DNA of 39,782 nucleotides. Source: Glomus cerebriforme. Its lineage: Eukaryota; Glomeromycota; Glomeromycetes; Glomerales; Glomeraceae. The translations under genes and the position numbers were made by a program. The stretch spans positions 1-39,782 of the forward strand of contig QKYT01000269.1 in assembly GCA_003550305.1 (NCBI GenBank). The letters run 5' to 3'. Positions 33,854 to 39,782 of this stretch are shown piece by piece. How positions within the stretch are numbered: position 1 is the first letter of the stretch; each line of letters begins with the position of its first letter. The notes beneath the pieces are model-generated. The model was not told the origin of the DNA, ran no database searches, and saw only the letters and a program-made list of their open reading frames with translations.

Positions 33854-35359
33854 TTACTTCCAATCTTGAAGCACATTACGCACTTCATTTCTTTCATAAT
33901 AATTATTATCTGAGTATTCACTATCACTACCATTTGAACTATATTCACTATTATCATCTGTTTCATAATTACTATCACTACTTTCTTCATGACTTTTATC
34001 TTCATCTTTGATTCCTCTCCCTGTATTATTTACTTTTTATACTTTATTAAAATTGAATATCAAACCATCTTCCAACCCATCCATTGCATTTGAAATACCA
34101 CAATATTTGAATGAACGCATAATCATATTGGGATCAATTACATCCCAACTTTCTTTTACTCAATTCACCACAAGTGAGTAAGATGGCCTTTTAATTTTTC
34201 CAGATGGAGTATAATCTTTAATGGCTTCATTCATCCAGTGATTGTAAAGATGTCACATCTAATTTATCCAAAAATAATATTAATTTTATATTTAAAATAA
34301 TGAAAAAATTTTGATGAATAAAATTACCTTAGCTTTAAAAGGTTTATTTAATGATACATCAAGTGGTTGTAAGCGAGAAGTTAATCCACCTGAAATAATA
34401 GCCAAATCAGTATTTTTTCTATGAAATCAACATTTGATAGCATCAGTTTTATGTGCAGAAAAAGAATCTAACACTAAAAGAGATCTTGGGTTTATGCCTT
34501 GTCTTGCGCGTCTTGTCCAGATATTTTCTAACCATCAAGTCATCTTTTCTTCATTCATCTAACCATTGGAATTAGCATGAACAATTACTCCATCAGAAAA
34601 ATCTTCTCACAGAATATTTACAAGTTTGAAAATAATTACTGGTGATAATTTTTCACCATTGGCCATACAAACTAAAACAACAGTAAAATTTGAGCGTTTA
34701 TGCTCAGTAGATAAAATAAAAATGGATTTAGTACTATGATGTTCAACTGTTATATTACTTGTCAAATTAAATGCCATAGGCATTTTATCCATATTTGCAA
34801 TTAAAGATAATGGGTAGTTATGTTCTTTTTTACGAAAAAGAACATAAGATAAAAATTGATTTTGTTGTTCAACATAATCAACTGGAAGCCATTAAGCAAT
34901 TGTTGTCTTTCTCCTGTTAACTAAATTATAACAGGACATAAACCCATCAACCCATTTTTGTGAAAATTTTGCCTCTTTTATATCTGGATATACTCTTAAA
35001 TATACTGGTTTTTTGGCTAGGAAGCGCGCCTTTGCTTGAATCATGTAACGTAAAACAGTTTTTAACTGTCTTCATAATTTTTTAAACCATTCTATTAACT
35101 TAATTTAAGCTGTTGGTATTTTGGGCATGCATCTCAGACAAGTTTTTAAACATAAGGGGGCTACTTTCATAAGTTAATCTTTATTTCTTAACCATTCACG
35201 AAGTTATTTTGGTTTAATTTCAAATTTATCTGCTGTTGACTACTTGCTATGACCTTGCTCATAATATGCAATTATCATTAACTTCTCTCTTGCTGACCAT
35301 TGACATTTCTTTTTTTGTAAAACTTTAGCATGATGAACTTGAAAATTTTTACAAACCAT
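33854..35359 (-). pseudogene. pogo-like (DDE_1) transposase, decayed
   Basis: Starts MVCKNFQVHHAKVLQKKKCQ (ATG 35357-35359). N-terminal helix-turn-helix segments (WSAREKLMIIAYYEQGHSK, LREWLRNKD), CENP-B-like part (RFLAKKPVYLRVYPDIKEAK, FSQKWVDGFM), DDE core with Asp/Met in NMDKMPMAFN, a Thr-Val-Glu-rich strand, Asp in LLVLDSFSAHKTD and SGGLTSRLQPLDVSLNKPF. An intron (34259-34327) joins NKPFKAK to the C-terminus (HLYNHWMNEAIKDY, MRSFKYCGISNAMDG) and an acidic tail ending in TAA. TGA at 35072 (KL-RQ), 34253 (M-HLY) and 34160 (VN-VKESW) fit Trp. TAG stands at the Trp of NG-MNEE; TAAs at about four Gln or Glu sites are decay. The usual first Asp of the core appears as MDKMP (family: DE-P). Confidence 0.75.
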
Positions 35360-35431
35360 ATTCTAAAAAAAATAAAAAAAATACCTTTTTAAAATAATAT
35401 AATCATTAAATACATAAGAAAGAAAATTTTA

Positions 35432-35629
35432 TCAGTACCTTGAAAGTTTTTTTAAAATGTGATATGAAACAATTGCAAAACGTGAAAAATAAATAGTTAT
35501 AAATTCTTTCATTTTATTTTTCCCATGATTTCTCAAGCATGTTACTGTAATATAAATTGACTCATTTTCAAGTGAATAAAATCCTATAAAAGTCTTTCTA
35601 ATTTTACCAGTTGTCAGATTGGTAATCAA
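35432..35629 (-). CDS. Short unidentified frame upstream of the pogo-like gene
   Basis: Reads TGKIRKTFIGFYSLENESIY and on to YFSRFAIVSYHILKKLSR, then a GTACTGATAA donor. An acceptor (TTTTTTTTAG) lies just before the pogo ATG, so this could be a 5' exon. Composition looks protein-like but I recognise no family. Confidence 0.3.
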   Translation of the reverse strand: MITNLTTGKIRKTFIGFYSLENESIYITVTCLRNHGKNKMKEFITIYFSRFAIVSYHILKKLSRY

Positions 35630-35632
35630 TGA

Positions 35633-35827
35633 ATGTGCTATTTATTAATAAAGGATACTTTTCCAGTAATTTGCTTATCAAATATATTGTTTAATTCATT
35701 TAATTGTAAATATGATGTAATATTACAATTTTCTGAACATGTAATATTGCAATTTCCTAATGAATTAAAAGATGCATTCGATAATATGCTATTATTAGAG
35801 ATGATATTCAGGGGGTATTGGTTTTAA
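35633..35827 (+). CDS. Possible small exon or fragment
   Basis: An open frame ends FPNELKDAFDNMLLLEMIFR and GYWF before TAA. The segment is protein-like but isolated; it could be a decayed exon of a larger gene. The frame upstream is not supported. Confidence 0.2.
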   Translation: MCYLLIKDTFPVICLSNILFNSFNCKYDVILQFSEHVILQFPNELKDAFDNMLLLEMIFRGYWF

Positions 35828-36290
35828 TAATAATACAATAGTAAAGAAACAATTAGTATCTTAAAATTTTCCATAATAAATAAAATCAAAAAATATTACA
35901 GCATAACTTTAATAAAGATATTACAAGAGTTATTAAAGTTTTTAACACACTAAATACTGAATATATAATAAATTTGTGTCACACATATGTACCAATATGA
36001 TATATTACTAAATTGGAATGATGATTTGTATCTTCCTCACAAAATACTTCATAATATTATACCTCCGCTTTATAATATTCTACTATTTATATACAGGTTT
36101 AAAGGTGATCATTATCACATAATTTACCACAATTAACCAGGAAAATTTTGGTAAATTGTGGTTTTTTTTGTTGAATTTAATGAAAATGGGAAATTTCACA
36201 TTTTCACAAAAAAAGCTAAATGGCGTCGTTTTTCTAAAATTAACCAAAATTAATAATATAAATGTTGCGAAATGATATGAAAATGTTGGT
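35828..36290. other. AT-rich stretch with an imperfect hairpin
   Basis: ACCACAATTAACC...GGTAAATTGTGGT at 36127-36166 forms a near-perfect inverted repeat. No gene. Confidence 0.4.
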
Positions 36291-36472
36291 AGAATTTAAT
36301 AAAATTATCTTAAAATTAGTAAGAATTTAACGAAATTATCTTAAAATTAGCAAGAATTTATCAAAATTATCTTAAAATTAGCAAGAATTTATCAAAATTA
36401 CCTTAAAATTAACAAGAATTTATCAAAATTACCTTAAAATTAGCAAGAATTTATCAAAATTACCTTAAAATT
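36291..36472 (+). repeat. 31-bp tandem repeat, nearly six units
   Basis: Units of AGAATTTATCAAAATTAYCT + TAAAATTAGCA repeat with an exact 31-bp period and end precisely at the CATTGG start of the adjoining satellite-filled element. Confidence 0.85.
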
Positions 36473-39400
36473 CATTGGCAAATTTTTAATCTGTGAAGTT
36501 CTGCGACCCAAAATCTGCGCAGATCTCTAAAAAACCAAAAATCTGCGTAGAAATTTTATCATTAATCTGTAAAATATTTCAGTTATANATTTACTTTTCA
36601 GTTGTATAATGTAATTTATACTTTATTAATTTTATTAATTACAGTCAAATATATTTACAATTTAAAAACTAATTTACTTATTATTAAATACAAAAAAAAC
36701 TAAGTTCCTATTCTTTATCTGTTGTTAATGGTTTGAACATAGTTCCAGTTGGTTCAATTTTAATAAACAACTAAGATATTTACATTGAAATCTCACATAC
36801 TCACGCCCAGAAGAACCTATAAAAAGAAAAGGAAAGAAACGTTAGTAAAACGTTTCATTAATAAAACAAAGTAGATAACCCTAACAAACCTTCAATTTTG
36901 AAGTCCAAAAAGTTGAATCTGAAGCTGAAGTCCTACAAAAAAGAAAGAAATGTTACATTAGTAACGTTTCTTTAATAAAAAAAATTATAACTCCCTGATA
37001 TAAACCTTCAAAGTCCAGATCGAATCTCTGAAGTCCTATAAAAAAAAAAAGAAACGTTACATTAGTAACGTTTCTCTAACAAAAAAAATTATAACTCTCC
37101 AATACAAACATTCAAAGTCCAGGTCGAATCTGAAGCTGAAGTCCTACAAAAAAGAAAGAANCATTACGTTAGTAATGTTTCTCTAACAAAAAAAAATCTA
37201 TCTATCTCTCCCAATATAAACCTTCGAAGTTCAGGTCGAATCCTGAAGCCAAAGTTCTAATCTTCGAAGTTCAAGTTGAATCTAAACCTATAAGAAAAAA
37301 AAGAACGTTACATTAGTAACATTTCTTAATACCCCTCCCCTTCACTACGAACCTATTTCGAAGTTTTATACCCAAAGACCTAAACCTACAAAAGAAAGAA
37401 TATTATATTAGTAACGTTTCTTTTAATACCCTCCTCCTTCACTATAAACCTATTTCGAAGTCCTAGTCGAATCTGAATCTATAAGAAAAAAAGAACGTTA
37501 CATTAGTAATGTTTCTTTTAATACCCTCCTCCTTCACTACGAACCTATTTTGAAGTCCTAGTCAAATCTGAACTTATAAGAAAAAAAGAACATTACATTA
37601 GTAATGTTTCTTTTAATATCCTTCACCCTTCACTATGAACCTATTTCGAAGTCTCATACCTGAAGACCTGAACCTACAAAAGAAAGAACGTTATATTAGT
37701 AACGTTTCTTTTAATACCTTTCCCCTTCACTATAAATCTATTTTGAAGTTCTAGTCGAATCTGAACCTACAAGAAAAAAAGAACATTACATTAGTAACGT
37801 TTCTTTTAATACCCTTCCCCTTCATTACGAACCTATTTCGAAGTCCAAGTCAAATCCAAACCTACAAGAAAAAAAAGAACGTTACATTAGTAACGTTTCT
37901 TTTAATACCCCTCCACCTTCACTACAAACCTATTTTGAAGTCCTATATCCAAAGATCCAAACCTACAAAAGAAAGAATATTAGCTAACATTCATTAAATT
38001 AAAAAAAAAACAGAAAAAAAACAGAATTTCAAAGAATTACCTTCAAAAGGGAGTCCTTCGGCTTCCTAAACCTAAAGAAATAAAAAGAATATTAGTAAAT
38101 GTTTATAAATAAAAAAACAATAAAAATAAAAAAAATCCATTTCAAAGTTAATACCTTCAAAATGGGAGTCTGGAGCTGTACTTCAGTTTCCTGAAATCTA
38201 AAAAATAAAAAGAACATTAGTAAATATTCATAAATAAAAAAAATAATTCATTTTAAAGTTATTACCTTCAAAATGAGAGTCTAGAACTATATTTTAGTTT
38301 TCTGGAACCTAAAGAAAAACAAAAAAAACGTTAGTAAACATTCATTTAATAAAAAAAACAAAAAAAAAATTTTTGAAGTCTTACCTTCGAAATGGGAGTC
38401 TGGAGCTGTACTTCAGTTTTCTGGAATCTAAAAAATAAAAAGAACGTTAGTAAACGTTCATAAATAAAAAAAAATAATTTATTTTGAAGTCTTAACTTTG
38501 AAATAAAAGTCTGAACTCTGAAGCCGTACTTCAGTTTCCTGGAACCTAAAGAAAAATAAAAAGAATGTTAGTAAATGTTCATAAATAAAAACAAAAAAAA
38601 ATTTTTGAAGTCTCACCTTCAAAATGGGAGTCCAGAGCCATATTTTGGTTTTCTGAAATCTAAAGAAATAAAAAGAACGTTAGTAAATGTTCATAAATAA
38701 AAAAAATAAAAAATTTTTGAAGTCTCACCTTCAAAATGGGAGTCCAGAGCCATATTTTGGTTTTCTGAAATCTAAAGAAATAAAAAGAACGTTAGTAAAT
38801 GTTCATAAATAAAAAAAATAAAAAAAAAAAATTTTTGAAGTCTCACCTTCAAAATGGAAGTCTGGAACCGTACTTCAGTTTTCTGGAACCTAAAAAATAA
38901 AAAGAACATTAGTAAACGTTCATTTAATAAAAAAAANAAAAAAAAAAGATATAATTTTGAAGTTATTACTTTTGAAATGGGGAGTTCAGAACTTATATTT
39001 TGACTTCTAAACCTAAAAAATACAAAAGAACGTTAGTAAACGTTCATAAATAAAAAAAACAATTAAAATAAAAAAAATCTATTTTGAAGTTATTACCTTC
39101 GAAATGGGAGTCTAGAGCCGTACTTCAGTTTTCTAGAACCTAAAAGAACATTAATAAATGTTCATTTAATAAAAAAAAATATATATATATACTTATTTAT
39201 CTTTGAAAGTAAAGTCCAGAGATAATGAGAGAAGTTTGGAGTATTGCAAAAAAAAAAAACAAAAAAAAAAAAGGAAAAAAATCTGCATGCTGCAGATTAA
39301 ATATGAAGTTTGGAGAACTTAACCAATTTTGTCCAAGACTTCAAAATCTAAAATTTAAAATAGTTAAATAATAGTTTAACTGAAGTTTATCAGAATAAAA

Positions 39401-39587
39401 AAAATTAAAGATTTTTGCACAAAGTTTTTAACAAATTTGCAATATTGAAGATTATTGCAGATTTTTTCTAAAAACTTTATTAAAAAAATTTGAAGAAAAT
39501 TATTTAAAGAACTATGCAGAAATACATAAAAAGAAAAGCAAATTTTGCAGATTTCCGCAGTTTTGCGCCTCTAAAATTTCTCCAATG
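36473..39587. mobile_element. Satellite-filled element with inverted ends, copy 2
   Basis: Starts CATTGGCAAATTTTTAATCT and ends with the inverted CATTGGAGAAATTTTAGAGG. It shares with copy 1 the lead-in (CAGTTGTATAATGTAATTTA, AAACTAAGTTCCTATTCTTT) and the same order of two tandem unit types, in the same orientation. Short-unit palindromes here are often perfect (GAACGTTACATTAGTAACGT). Unit numbers differ between copies, consistent with array expansion or contraction. No coding frame. Confidence 0.7.
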
Positions 39588-39782
39588 TATTGATATATTC
39601 CAGCTACATTTAAATATAAGCGAACTGAATATTTAGCAGTTTTACCATTAAATAGAAGATTTAATCTTTAGATTGTTTGTTTATTACATTAATAATAAAA
39701 GTTTTAAACTTGTATTTACAATTTTTAATTTATTTGATTTTATATACATTATTGTATGAAAAAATAATTATCTATTATAGTT
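39588..39782. other. AT-rich end of window
   Basis: No feature seen. Confidence 0.4.

Noticed and set aside
33802..34005. Ile/Val-rich minus-strand frame resembling a membrane peptide
   Set aside because: Out-of-frame reading of the acidic tail of the pogo-like transposase.
1..39782. Mollicutes-related endobacterial or mitochondrial DNA as an explanation of TGA = Trp
   Set aside because: Spliceosomal introns, nuclear DNA transposons, a LINE and no bacterial or mitochondrial genes; the window reads as fungal nuclear DNA.

Overview
This is a very AT-rich eukaryotic window with short spliceosomal introns (about 40-95 bp, GT...AG) and a dense load of transposable elements. Protein families resemble those I know from arbuscular mycorrhizal fungi (Glomeromycotina, Rhizophagus-like): a protein with a C-terminal SAM domain, BED/hAT transposases, Tc1/mariner, pogo, MULE and a 2OG-oxygenase-like protein. 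I saw no tRNA, rRNA, CRISPR array, operon or mitochondrial gene cluster.

Layout. 0-1.7 kb: broken 2OG-oxygenase-like gene split by a hAT-type MITE that carries a second MITE. 3.3-4.2 kb: intron-containing gene. 5.1-7.9 kb: large element with inverted ends filled with palindromic tandem units; a second copy lies at 36.5-39.6 kb. 8.3-8.8 kb: exons of an unidentified gene. 9.67-15.28 kb: a 5.6-kb transposon with 31-bp inverted repeats and a DDE-like gene, itself hit by a 5'-truncated LINE, and lying in an intron of another gene. 16.4-16.9 kb: 165-bp tandem repeat. 18.2-25.4 kb: one hAT transposase gene on the minus strand, split twice, by a 3.4-kb Tc1/mariner element in an intron and by a 1.5-kb MULE-like element in an exon. 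25.8-26.5 kb: intron-containing gene. 26.6 kb: small MITE. 27.5-30.6 kb: MULE transposase pseudogene hit by a TTAA-flanked element. 30.6-31.1 kb: second copy of the first MITE. 31.4 kb: orphan BED exon. 33.9-35.4 kb: pogo-like transposase.

Two things stand out. First, in nearly every recognisable reading frame, in-frame TGA sits where the family has tryptophan, TGG is also used, and the gene ends I can place with fair confidence are TAA or TAG, never TGA. This suggests UGA may be read as Trp here; biased TGG-to-TGA decay is the alternative. Second, the Tc1/mariner element appears to carry a passenger gene (zinc-ribbon plus SAM-domain protein) convergent with its transposase, both enclosed by the terminal repeats and TA duplications. 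Most elements are decayed, mainly by C:G-to-T:A transitions. Exon joins were made by eye and need transcript support.
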